Of a DNA stretch of 64,000 nt, positions 47,273-57,451 are shown one piece after another. Each line of letters starts with the position of its first letter. Within the stretch, counting starts at the first letter, position 1. Made by a program: the position numbers and the translations under genes. This stretch comes from Aralia elata (Eukaryota > Streptophyta > Magnoliopsida > Apiales > Araliaceae). The stretch lies in NCBI GenBank assembly GCA_034770075.1, contig CM068380.1, positions 80,175,393 through 80,239,392 of the forward strand, read 5' to 3'. Under the pieces are notes generated by a model, which was not told the origin of the DNA, ran no database searches, and saw only the letters and a list, made by a program, of their open reading frames with translations.

Positions 47273-47579
47273 CACTCTGTTTCAATTGAGTAAGCATCCC
47301 CTCCACCCGGAGAAACCTCAGTTGGCAAATACTGTAATAATCACATCACATGCTCCTTCATATTGAACGGACCCGGGTTCAAGGTGAAGCTCCGACCCAT
47401 CAATTTGTAGTTCTTCGTCGGAAGGGTCGCCGCCGTGAAATGAAGGATATGATGAGGGGTTAGGTTCTGTATATGAAGAATGTGTTGAGGAATATATGAT
47501 TTCCAAAAACCATGCCCGACACCGGAAGTGATGGGTCGTCGGTTTCCGCCGGCAGCTGCTTCTCCCCCTCTGTCCCCAT
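47273..47579 (-). pseudogene. 5' relic of an OPT3-like oligopeptide transporter
   Basis: On the minus strand an ATG at 47579 opens MGTEGEKQLPAETDDPSLPV. Recognisable blocks of the OPT family then appear in changing frames: RAWFLEI, FLNTFFIYRT, TLPTKNYKLM followed by FTLNPGPFNMKEHV, then DVIITVFAN, then SPGGGDAYSI. In intact OPT3-type proteins these blocks are continuous (N-terminal first membrane segments, the NPGPFNxKEHV motif, then FAN with GGGDAYSI). At least four frame changes and stops separate them, and nothing after DAYSI is recognisable, so this is a truncated dead fragment. OPT3 proteins move iron or oligopeptides across the plasma membrane. The identity rests on memory of family motifs. 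Confidence 0.78.
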
Positions 47580-48405
47580 TTTAGAGATTTTTAGAGAGAG
47601 AAAGGCTGAAATTTACAGTTGGAGAAGGAAACGAAAAGAAAGCGGCAAAGAGAGTTTTGGGAGAGAACGGCTGTTCGATTTTACCATTCAAATACAATTT
47701 AAATCGAAGAATAACTCGTATTAATAAAGTTAATTCAGATTATATTTTGGTACTAACAAAATTGACTTCTAATTAATTAAAAATTAATTCAAATTGAGAT
47801 TATCTTGCGACTTCTTGTACATTAATATTGATTGATTAGTATCGATTGATAAGGCTTTAAAGCCTATATGGTATAAAAATACAATCGGGAAAAATACAAG
47901 TAGAGTGTTCAGCATAGGATAAGTGCTAGCTGAGTGTTGAGTGAGGTGAGGGGTGCCGGCTGGGATAGGTGGGTTGGGATGTTTAATACCCAATGAAGCG
48001 TAGGAATATTCTAGTTTCTAAATTTGAGTTCGTTAATTTCAAGCTCTTATTTAGTTCCTTTGATAATTGTTACAAGTGGAATTCGATCCAAGAATGTCCG
48101 GGTCTACGGCTCATCTCATGACGTCATTTAAACCACTGCGCCAACCGTTGGAGTTGCTCTTAAAATTGCTTATTCAAAAGTCTATACAAAATCTCATGCA
48201 TAAATCATAAAGATACAACTAAAAATGTTTATATTGTTTTTGGTCCAAAATCATATTTTTATTTTTATGAAAAATCTGATAAGAAAAATGATCAACCTTG
48301 TTACTCTCCTTTTTAGATCATTTCTATTATTAAAAAAAAAGACATTTTACTGCTGTTTCTTTTCTTTTCTAACATATTTAAAGTTAGTAGTAACATAATG
48401 TAAAA
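47580..48405. other. Intergenic, no gene seen
   Basis: AT-rich. Around 48085-48150 a segment reading CGATCCAAGAATGTCCGGGTC ... ACCACTGCGCCAACCG is reminiscent of repeat-element ends but could not be assigned. The 70-codon frame beginning at 47512 overlaps the OPT relic on the other strand and is not called. Confidence 0.4.
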
Positions 48406-48700
48406 CCAAATCTCCAAGTCAGAACTCAGAAGTCCCTGTCAAAATAAACCGTCCGGGAAATTATAACTACACAAAGTCAGGAGACTCGGAACAATGAGAA
48501 ACAAAAGAACCTCCAGTTGACTCTGACCATTTGAATAACATAATCCATTCCAACCAAATCCCCAAGTCAGAATTCAGAAGTCCCTGCCAAAATAAACTGT
48601 CCGGAAAATTATAACTACACAAAGTCAGAAGACTCGGAACAATGAGAAACAAAAAACCTTCAGCTGACTCAAACCATCTGAATAACATAATCCATTCCAA
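48406..48700. repeat. Tandem duplication, two units of about 148 bp
   Basis: Unit 1 (48406-48553) and unit 2 (48554-48700) both run from CCAAATCYCCAAGTCAGAA to ATAACATAATCCATTCCAA with few differences. A minus-strand frame of 77 codons spans both and so looks internally repeated; no family is recognisable. Confidence 0.85.
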
Positions 48701-48800
48701 TTTGGCAAACGAAGAACCAATCTCTGTTGGTCAGTCTTACTGTATATGTTGAAAATAAACAAGTGAAGAAGAAGAAGAAATTAGATAGTGAAATCAACAA

Positions 48801-48884
48801 ATGGGACTCTTAACTTATGCCATAGCCGATGGAGGATTCATCCTAATCGGTGCTTGGGAAGCTATTCTACCTCAATGTGTGGAG
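48801..48884 (+). CDS. Possible first exon of a small membrane protein (unresolved)
   Basis: ATG at 48801 opens a 28-codon stretch, MGLLTYAIADGGFILIGAW and nine more residues, ending in phase 0 at a canonical donor (GTGGAG/gtaagg). The reading frame itself stays open to about 48944. The hydrophobic core could be a membrane anchor. An A-rich, purine leader with GAAGAAGAAGAAG precedes it, as in a plant 5' UTR. I recognised no second exon downstream, so it could be the start of a gene with distant exons, a relic, or chance. Confidence 0.3.
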
Positions 48885-48944
48885 GTAAGGCCATTCATTG
48901 AAATTCCAAAAGACACTAAAATAGATCAGGAAAAAGGAAAATAG

Positions 48945-50966
48945 GCGGGTTTTGGTGGCTAGTAGATCATTTTAAACTAAATCACTTGGATACATACTTC
49001 AACTTTGATACGGGATATCCAAGCACCTCAAGACTCAAGTTTCTCGCATATTTAAGCTCTTCTTGAATGTTGTCCCCCACTAATCCGGCCGGTTTACTGT
49101 GTCTCAGAACTCAGATTGTTAACAACCCCCTCTGTCCTCCCCCCAACAAAAGAAAAAAGACGTGTTCTTTGCTGTTGACAATATTCTTAATTTTGTTAGT
49201 GCAAAATATTACATATTATTTTGAAATCAGTTCGGCTTAAAGCCTGTCATAGATTCATGGCATGTTGGTTAAGGCAATTAAGGTGGTGAAATGTTTTTGG
49301 TGTAACCTAGAACTAATTCCTTAGTTTGAGTTAATCTAGATATTGCATTTTTCTTTACTTATAGCAGTCAAGACCTATGACTCAAAAAGATAAAGATAGG
49401 CCCACATACATGAGGAGAAAATGCATAACATAACCTATCAAAAAATAAAAAAGTTCATAACAATCTGAAGAACTATACTTGCTCAAAAATGTAATTATCA
49501 TCTTAGACTTTAGTCACTCGCAATTTTATGTTAATAGAAAATTATTTAGGTTGGTGACTAAATAACCCTGTAAAATATGTCACGAGAAAGGGCATAGCTC
49601 AAAGTTTGTTTTGCTGACAATAAACAAATAGCGACATCTGTGACCAACAGTACTAGCTCTGAACAATTCTATTATCGTTCGCTCTTTCTTGTTATTATTA
49701 TTATTATTTTATTTTATCATTGGTGTATTTGTTTTTGTATATACAAAATCAGCAGGAAGAGACTTCAGCTAATTCTTGACAAAATGTGAAGAAAGCATAG
49801 ATTAAGTCGATATATTTATGCTACTCATGTAGTTTAAAGGCTGATGAATTGAACTGTAGATAGTTTTAGATATTTATCCACAGATGATGTTGATTTGAAA
49901 AACAACTCATTTCATGTTCTAGTGTCACATTTTTTAATGGAATGTCTAAATAGTATATTGGATGAGGAAATGTTCACTGGGGCTTCCTTTCGGAATGAAA
50001 AAGTTTCAGGGCCTAAAAGAAAGTCCCAGATTGGTTTAAAAAGAGGAAAAATATTTTCCGGCCCAACTTAATGGGCTGACTAATAATTAAGAAGAGTTCT
50101 TCACTCCCGTCATAGATTGATGCAACTGCGTCACGTCACCTCCTAAGGAAGATTGAAAAAGAGCCACACCAATTAAGAAATTGGTTGTTGCCACATTAGT
50201 TAATTAAGCAAGTTTATCCATGACCCTGCCAACTCCAAGTGACCACTTTCGTAGGGCTCTTATTCTTTCTCTATAATTTTTAATTTTTGTGTATTTTTTT
50301 TTTGGTTTAAAAGAGTGGAAACATTCATACACATTCCCTCCGTCCCAAAACAACCCTATGACTATAAAATTTGACCTTTTGAAATCAATATGAGATATTT
50401 TTAAATTTAAAATTGTTGTAATTAATTTTACTTTTAAATGAATTAGATCTTGTAATTAGTAATATTTTTTACATAATTTATAATTTTTATAATCAAATTG
50501 TCTACAACTAAAAAGAATTTGTGTTAATTTTAGATTCAAAAAAGTCAACATTAATTTTATATTTTAAAGCACAAAGTGTATAATAGCATATATATCATAA
50601 TAATGCGTAAAACACCGTGTATTGGTCATCCTTTCCGTATAGTGTTGGTACTTTGCACAAATATTTCCTAACTGATCCCAAGTCACCATCAACAAAATAA
50701 TATATGTATGAGAATCAACTATTTGCACTCAAATTTTTCTTCCACACTTATTATTTTTAGTACTTATTTATTACGTTTTGCAAAAGACCAAGTAAAAGTC
50801 ATGTCTCTTTGGAGCAGTTGACATTCATGGAAACTTACTAACACCTACCCTCCAATATCATTTCAACACTTCAGGAGATCTATAGATATAGACACAACCA
50901 TTTGAGCAAGTACTTCATATCCAACAATAGCTACTTCATTCCTTCTAGCTTAATTATAGCTAGGTC
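48945..50966. other. Intergenic, upstream of the matrixin gene
   Basis: No gene was recognised. A Stowaway-like left end (CATTCCCTCCGTCCCAAAAC) begins near 50332, with a degenerate body to about 50590. The last few hundred bases contain the matrixin promoter; no specific box was assigned. Confidence 0.5.
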
Positions 50967-51926
50967 ATGGCACCTAAACTTTTTCAGCTCTTGTCATGCA
51001 TTTTCCTCCTCTTCCTACTGCTTCCTCTCCTTTCTACCGCTCAGCCAAAAAAACCTAAGGGTACCAAAAAACCATCACCCTTTGATTTTCTGAATCATTT
51101 TCAAGGTTGTCACAAGGGTGATAAACTACAAGGCCTTCACGAGCTCAAACAATACCTAACCAAATTTGGTTACCTAAATTACCACTACTCCAAAAACAAC
51201 TCCAATCCCAACGAGGACGATTTTGATGATTTCCTCGAGGCCGCCCTCAAAACTTACCAACAAAATTATCACCTCAACGTGACCGGAACCCTAGATGCTG
51301 AAACCTTATCAAAAATGGTGATGCCACGTTGTGGAGTGCCCGATATCATTAATGGTACTAGTAGCATGACAGCAGCCAAGAAAAAAGGACACCACCACCG
51401 TCGCCACGGCCCTAAACCTATCCATACAGTCTCCCATTATAGTTTTTTCCAAGGTTTCCCTAGATGGCCAGCTGGCAAAACTCATCTCACCTATGGATTT
51501 GCATCGAGCACGCATCCCGATGCAATACCGCCGTTTGTCAGTGCTTTCGACAGGTGGGCTGCGGCTACTAATTATTTTACGTTCTCTCAAACAGAAGATT
51601 ATGTAAATGCGGATATAAAGATTGGTTTTGGGAGTGGTGAGCATGGAGATGGGAATCCGTTTGACGGGCCTGGCGGAACCCTAGCCCATGCTTATGCTCC
51701 AACTGATGGAAGGTTTCATTGTGATGCGGATGAGGCGTGGTCCATTGGGGCGCTTCCGGGTTATTTTGATTTGGAGACGGTTGCTTTGCATGAAATAGGG
51801 CACCTTCTTGGATTAGGGCATAGTTCAGTTGAAGATGCAATTATGTATCCTTCTATTGCGGATGGAGTGGTTAAAGGTTTGCATGGGGATGATGTTGAAG
51901 GGATTAGGGTTCTGTATAATGTTTAA
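50967..51926 (+). CDS. Plant matrix metalloproteinase (matrixin, M10A)
   Basis: Intronless, 319 residues. Signal peptide about 1-25 (FQLLSCIFLLFLLLPLLSTA), a peptidoglycan-binding-like propeptide (about 40-118), and the cysteine switch PRCGVPD (120-126), whose Cys122 would hold the zinc in the latent enzyme. The catalytic domain follows with the zinc site HEIGHLLGLGH (275-285; Glu276 catalytic) and the Met-turn at Met293 (AIMYPS). It ends at GIRVLYNV, without the hydrophobic C-terminal tail that carries a GPI signal in several Arabidopsis MMPs, so a secreted apoplastic enzyme is likely. A basic His/Lys/Arg stretch (KKKGHHHRRHGPKP) after the switch could be the propeptide cleavage region. Plant MMPs act on extracellular proteins in development and defence. 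All key residues are present. Confidence 0.95.
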   Translation: MAPKLFQLLSCIFLLFLLLPLLSTAQPKKPKGTKKPSPFDFLNHFQGCHKGDKLQGLHELKQYLTKFGYLNYHYSKNNSNPNEDDFDDFLEAALKTYQQNYHLNVTGTLDAETLSKMVMPRCGVPDIINGTSSMTAAKKKGHHHRRHGPKPIHTVSHYSFFQGFPRWPAGKTHLTYGFASSTHPDAIPPFVSAFDRWAAATNYFTFSQTEDYVNADIKIGFGSGEHGDGNPFDGPGGTLAHAYAPTDGRFHCDADEAWSIGALPGYFDLETVALHEIGHLLGLGHSSVEDAIMYPSIADGVVKGLHGDDVEGIRVLYNV

Positions 51927-52657
51927 GTACTGTTATAATTGGTTTGGGTGCTTGATTGGATTTTCAAGTGTATGAAATATAAGGAAAGTGTGTGTATCTA
52001 CACAAGAGAGTGATTAATCTCTATGTTTGAAAATTAGTAGTTTTGTGCCGGCTGGTTGTGAATAATCAATTGATTTGTTCATTAAAAAAATATGGCATTT
52101 AATAATGTATGGGCAAGTTGTATTTTTTAAGAATTAATGAACAAACAAGTTGTATATTATTTATAGTGCTTGTGTTTATGTTTGGATTTAAGATTTGGTT
52201 GTGTTTTCTTAATTTTTTTTTTTTGCAATAATTTTTGTGAGACGCATTTCTAGTTATATACTATTTAGATTCCTCATGTGACCAAACGAAGTCAAAAGGC
52301 AACTAGTCAATCAATCGGTTATTAAGATTCCTCATATCCAAACGAAGTCAAAAGGCAACTAGTCAATCAATCGGTTTTAACCCAACTTTCACTAGTAAAA
52401 ATTCTTTGTGGATCAAAGATGATAGCTCAGTGGAGTTTATGGATCAAAGATGATAGCCTAGTGGAGTGGTAGGGGTCTCTGAATATTTTCTAACTCATTC
52501 AATAGGTACGTTAGAAATAAAGAAAAAGGCCATGCCAAGAAGGGTAAAAACGGGCAGGACTTTCGAAAGTGAAGTTGTGGGGGAAAACGCAGAGAAACAG
52601 GAAACACACCCTACTTTTGAGATTCTGTTTATTATAGCGCTTGAAAATTGTGTTTAG
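51927..52657. other. Downstream of the matrixin; small tandem repeats
   Basis: The 57-bp unit GATTCCTCAT ... CAATCAATCGGTTATTA is duplicated at about 52268-52324 and 52325-52380. GGATCAAAGATGATAGCY is also repeated near 52411 and 52440. Part of 52505-52575 (TACGTTAGAAATAAAGAAAA) recurs near 55456. Confidence 0.6.
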
Positions 52658-52761
52658 GATATGGGTGGCAAAATCTTTGTGCAGGTATCAATCTTGGAGC
52701 TTATTATGTAGTTGGAATTCCTTCTTCTGTGCTCTTTGCTTTTATCCATATAGGTGGCATG
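52658..52761 (+). pseudogene. Orphan exon of a MATE/DTX transporter
   Basis: After an acceptor (TTGTGTTTAG) the sequence reads GYGWQNLCAGINLGAYYVVG, then IPSSVLFAFIHIGGM, then a donor (gtgagc). This matches the plant MATE segment typically written GCGWQKIGAYVNLGAYYLVG, which forms a late membrane helix pair. Both splice signals look usable, but no neighbouring MATE exon was found within several kb on either side, so it is most likely a stranded fragment moved by duplication or transposition. MATE proteins export organic cations, flavonoids or citrate; nothing can be said about substrate. Confidence 0.72.
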
Positions 52762-53564
52762 GTGAGCCTATCCTTCTCTCTACATATCTCTCTCCCCCCC
52801 TCCCTCTCTCTCTATATATATGTGTGTGTGTGATAACGCTATGTTTCAGCCAACTCAACCACCAGAAATAAGTGTTACGAGATACCTAAAAAGGAACGAA
52901 TACGCGAATGATTGACCTCCAAATCCGCCTTCGATGATTAAGTCAGCAAGCGTTTATGGAGATTGGTAATCTGAAAATATTAAGATGTGTGTAAAAAATA
53001 GACCTGAAGCCTTCCTTTGTATTTATATCTGATATTTGATATCTGTTTATTAGAATTTTCCTCTTGTAGGGCAGGAATCTTTGTTTATAAGTCCAAATAC
53101 AGGTGGACTGATATGGACAAGATCCTCCAGCAATATGGAGTCTAATCATCTCACCTTTGATGAGATCTCGAGATGTATTAAATGATGTTCGGCTCTAATA
53201 TCTTAAGCATTTTTAGTAGTACTTGTCAGGTTTGCCGGGCTTATTAGAAGGTAGACATTAATTAGTATCTTTCAACGTTGTAATTTACTCTCTTTGAGAT
53301 TAGGAGTAGTGACCCTTGTTATTGAAACTCAGTGAATTATTTTAATAAAGAAATAGTTTGGTAATTGTACCATAACTAGTCAACATTCTAAAATATCTTT
53401 AAGTCAAAAGTATTAAACGTACAATTGTGTTATTCTAAATAAACAACCTCACTATTTCAAAATTATTTATTGTCTAAATATTTTTTCAACATTAACAATT
53501 ACTAATAATTAGTTTTTTTCTCACAGAATTATTCATGTTCTATATATGAGGAAGTGGTAATATA
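52762..53564. other. Intergenic, no gene seen
   Basis: A (CT)n / (TA)n / (GT)n composite lies at about 52785-52832. The 68-codon minus-strand frame at 52943-53149 is not recognisable. The rest is AT-rich. Confidence 0.5.
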
Positions 53565-54284
53565 CATGGACGAAACTATGTTAGGACTGGAGGAGGCCAC
53601 GGCCCTCCAAGGTTTAAAAATTTTGTAAGTCCCACCCCAAAGTTTCAAAAAAATTATTTTTGGCTCCACTCAAGAAAAATGCAATGCTTCAGAGGAAAAT
53701 AAATTTCTTTATTACCAAACTAACGATCACAACACATTCTTTGTAACAATATATAAGTTTACACATCGGTCTCACTCTGATCTTAACTAGCCAAATTTAT
53801 ACACTTATAAATAGATTATAGATCTGTCCTTCTTGCCTATAACCTGCCCCAAAAAATTCTCAAATAAAAAATGACAACTCCTACCTCCATACTAAATGAA
53901 AAAGAAAATGGAAGCTCACTAGAAAGATTTGGATAGTCCTGCACTAAAAAAATAATTACTTTATAATGTAAGGTAAATTTTAAAAAAAGTAAGTATTATA
54001 TATAAATTGACCCCACTAAAATTTTATAAATTTTTTATTATACGGGGTCAAATTGAAAATTTATAATTTTGTCAATCAAATTTTAACCACATATGACTCA
54101 TATCATCTAAATATATGTATATCTCCCTATAATATTATATATATATATATATATATGTGACCCAAAAGTATAAAAGTATTAAAAAAAATTGGCTCGGGGG
54201 CACTGCCCCCGAAACCCCGCCAAATTATTTATGACTTGGTAAAAAATTTGACCACCCTAAGATCGAATCCTGGTTTCGTCCCTG
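53565..54284. mobile_element. Non-autonomous hAT-like element, copy B
   Basis: Begins CATGGACGAAACTATGTTA and ends TGGTTTCGTCCCTG. TAATATA is repeated on both sides, an imperfect 8-bp duplication. It shares GGAGG(G)GGCCACG, ATTACCAAACTAACGA, TTACACATCGGT and (TA)n blocks with copy A (22896-23489) and has about 130 extra bases inside. No transposase. Confidence 0.7.
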
Positions 54285-54407
54285 ATAATATAAGCTATTA
54301 AACTGACAAATTCACAAAAAAGGGACCTAAATTTGATTTTGCCTTGCCTTAAACTTTTACTATCAACTGAATAAATTAACGAGTCCATATATACTGAGCG
54401 AAAAAAT

Positions 54408-54956
54408 AATACTTCTTATGTTCCAAAATTAGAGATATAATTTGACTTTTAAGGTAAAACAACTACATACTCCCTCCGTCCCAGGATAAAAGTCCTTATT
54501 ACTATTTTAGGTGGTCCCAAGTTAAATGTCTACTTACCTTAAATAATTTATTTTTTATAATAATTTGCCCATAATATCCTTAGTATTAATTGTCATATTT
54601 CTATTCCATATTGCATATTTATGGAGCATCACTAGTCATGTGCAAAAAACTACGTAATTAAATGAGAATTTAAATATGGACAATTTTGTCATTTTATCTT
54701 CTTTCTTAATATGTGCAAAAAGTCAACCAGGATTTTTATCCTGGGACGGAGGGAGTATTAAACTTTAAAATTAGTATTACTCATAAAAATTTAGAATGAA
54801 ATAAATTTTATAATTAATAGGTTTTGTTATATACTATACAATTATAATAATTGTATCAGCTAAAATTAAATAAATTCATATTAATTTAAAATTTAATATA
54901 TAATTGTTTGACTTTAAAAGTCAAATTATATCTCTACTTTTGAAACAGAGGGAATA
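54408..54956. mobile_element. Outer Stowaway-like MITE split by a nested copy
   Basis: The left arm (TTATGTTCCAAAATTAGAGA then TATAATTTGACTTTTAA) is inverted at the right (GTCAAATTATATCTCTACTT then TTGAAACAGAGGGAATA). The inner element at 54470-54755 interrupts it. Confidence 0.8.
54470..54755. mobile_element. Inner Stowaway MITE (nested)
   Basis: TA-flanked. Left end CTCCCTCCGTCCCAGGATAA; right end TTATCCTGGGACGGAGGGAG, an essentially perfect inverse. 286 bp, non-coding. Confidence 0.9.
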
Positions 54957-55675
54957 ATAATCTAAATTGACAAGCTTTCTCCTAATAAAGCTATTCCTGT
55001 TCCGTGATTGCATATGCTTTTTATACTTAACAGTCCATGATCGATAAAGTCATCAATCACCCCATGAAACACCTTCTTAATTATTCTACTTCTTCTTCCA
55101 ATCTGTTCACATTATTGCAAGTGAACGTATTATGTATTCCCAAAAGAGATTTTAAAGAGGTCCATATAATATTAAAATGAAGCGGGAAACCGTGTTTTTT
55201 ACGAAGTTACACAAAAGGGTGCAGGGAAAAAATTCAAAATAAATATATTGTCACATCCTTTGTTTTATTTTATATATTATTATCAGATATAATTTTGATA
55301 TTTATTTTATCGTTCACTTTGTAAATAAATAAGAATTTAATTATTTAATAATTATACATGAAATGAAATGAGATAGAAGATAAAACAGAATTTGAGACAT
55401 GCATAAGATCGATCTAAATTCGGAAAAAGGAGAAGGGGTGTTGCAAAGTTTCAGCTACGTTAGAAATAAAGAAAAAGGGCATGTCAAAAGAACTCTAGCT
55501 CCAGAGTGAAGTTGTAGTGGGAATTAAGAGACTTGGTAAGCATTTTCCAAAGAAAAAGCCTAATTTTAGTTGGCACCGAGTAGACCATGCATGCCTTGCT
55601 CTGTTGCTCATGTTCCCACCAGAAACCTCTCAAAATTAATTTGTTCTAATTCTTCATTAAGACGAAGATGATGAC
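54957..55675. other. Intergenic, no gene seen
   Basis: AT-rich. It includes at about 55456-55520 a diverged second copy of the tag found downstream of the intact matrixin (TACGTTAGAAATAAAGAAAA then GTGAAGTTGT), which suggests that this part shares ancestry with the 52.5-kb region. Confidence 0.5.
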
Positions 55676-56080
55676 GTTTTAATAAAGACATGAAACCCAT
55701 CTCACTCTATCACAAGTCTTTCTACAATCTAAATTGGAGAATAATTTATTCTGCTCCTATATATAAATATATATTGTACAGTAGCTAGCTAAGACATGAA
55801 TAACTCCCCGTTTCCGATACGACTTTTTGATGTGAATTAGCGAAATTCCAAAATTCGAAATAATTAGGAAATTATTTAGTTTTAATAAAGACATGAAACC
55901 CATCTCACTCTATCACAAGTCTTTCTACAATCTAAATTGGAGAATAATTTATTCTGTTCCTATATATAAATATATATTGTACAGTAGCTAGCTAGGACAT
56001 GATAACTCCCCGTTTCCGATACGACTTTTTGATGTCAATTAGCGAAATTTTAAAATTCAAAATAAATAGGAAATTATTTA
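55676..56080. repeat. Tandem duplication, two units of about 203 bp
   Basis: Unit 1 (55676-55878) and unit 2 (55879-56080) both start GTTTTAATAAAGACATGAAA and end GGAAATTATTTA. A third start (GTTTTAATAC) follows at 56081. The two units are nearly identical, so the duplication is probably recent. It lies about 0.5 kb upstream of the matrixin relic. Confidence 0.9.
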
Positions 56081-56604
56081 GTTTTAATACAAATAAATTT
56101 AAAATTTGTAAATTAACTATAAAACACTACTAATTATCATATACTATGTTGTTTTCGTAACTTATAAAAAAAATTATATTAATTAATTTTGAATTGAATT
56201 AGTTACTTCCTGCATGAGTTCTTGCCATTGGATTGGATTGGAATTGAATTAGCTAGCTCATTAGTGTTTGGCAATTGACATGTTTGTTGTTGCTGATACC
56301 ATTGTGTCTATACACTTTCAACCTTGACAAATTAATTAAACCATCATCAACAACTAAATGTGCATTTGAGATGCTTAATAATCATTCCATTAATTCATTT
56401 CCTTTCATCCAAACGTAGCCTATATAAACGCTACTCGATCCACTTAATTAAGTCTTAATTAATTAAGATCAATCAAGGGTCTCCGATCGATCCCTAACTT
56501 ACTAGACAAGCCAGGACCACATGTTACTCCTATCAAATTTGAAGACCTAATTTGGTCATGAATCTGTAAATACCTGGAAACTTAAATATATTGAAAAAAT
56601 GCAT

Positions 56605-57372
56605 GGCCTAACTAAATCTAAATTATCACCACCAGTCTAAAGCTAAAGTTCAAGACTCCCAACAAAACAATGACGACGATGATTTTGATGATCTCCTCGA
56701 GTCTGCCATCAAAACATACCAGCTAAATTATCATCGATCAAACCAACTGGAACCCTAGATGTCCACACTGTATCAAAAATGATGATGCCTCAATCGATGA
56801 GGGGTACCAGATGTCACTAATGGCACTAGCCGTATGTGGGCTGCAGGCAACAAAACCCACCATAAAAGCCATTCGGGTTCTTTCCTCACAGTCTCTCATT
56901 ATACTTTCTTCCAAAATGGCCCGTTGATAAGTACCACCTAACCTTTGGGTTTGTACAGGGTACCCATTCAGATCATGCAACGGGTCCAGTTGCCCAAGCT
57001 TTTAGCAAATGGGATGCTGCGACACAATTCACATTTGAGCAAGTTCAAGATAGTTCAGCCGCTGACATAAAAATTAGTTTTGATAGTGGGGATGGTTCGG
57101 ATTTTGATGGGGCGGGTGGAACCCTGGCCCATGCATTTATACCTACAGACGGGAGATTCCATTATGATGCGGACGAGACGTGGTCGGTGGGCCTGGTTCC
57201 GGGTGCTTCTGACTTGGAGACAGTGGCGCTGCTTGAGATTGGGCACCTTCTAGGGCTTGACCATAGCTCAGTTCCGGATGCAATTATGTGGTCTAGTATT
57301 CCAAGTGGAGCGACTAAAGGCTTGCATGGGGATGCTATTCAAGGAATTAAGGCTTTATATAATATTGTTTGA
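56605..57372 (+). pseudogene. Degenerate second matrix metalloproteinase
   Basis: Homologous to the gene at 50967-51926 from the propeptide onward; signal peptide and start are missing. The propeptide block DDFDDLLESAIKTYQLNYH is followed by a frameshift. The cysteine switch PRCGVPD is lost (the region reads MPQSMRG before a frame change into GVPDVTNGTS). The catalytic domain is open from about 56940 to the stop at 57370-57372, with FDGAGGTLAHAFIPTDGRFH and a zinc motif reading LEIGHLLGLDH: the first zinc histidine is Leu (about 57232-57234). The Met-turn is kept (AIMWSS). Loss of the secretion signal, the switch and a zinc ligand means no protease activity is expected. The pattern fits a tandem duplicate that decayed. 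Confidence 0.9.
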
Positions 57373-57451
57373 GATTTAGTACGTAAACTATGATTATTAT
57401 AGGAGTTAAAATTTGATGCACGATGTATACATAGACACATTATTTAATTAT

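Noticed and set aside
48467..48700. 77-codon minus-strand frame with an internal repeat
   Set aside because: The repeat is the 148-bp tandem DNA duplication read through; no homology recognised.
51309..51840. Minus-strand frames across the matrixin gene
   Set aside because: Antisense shadows of the intact metalloproteinase.
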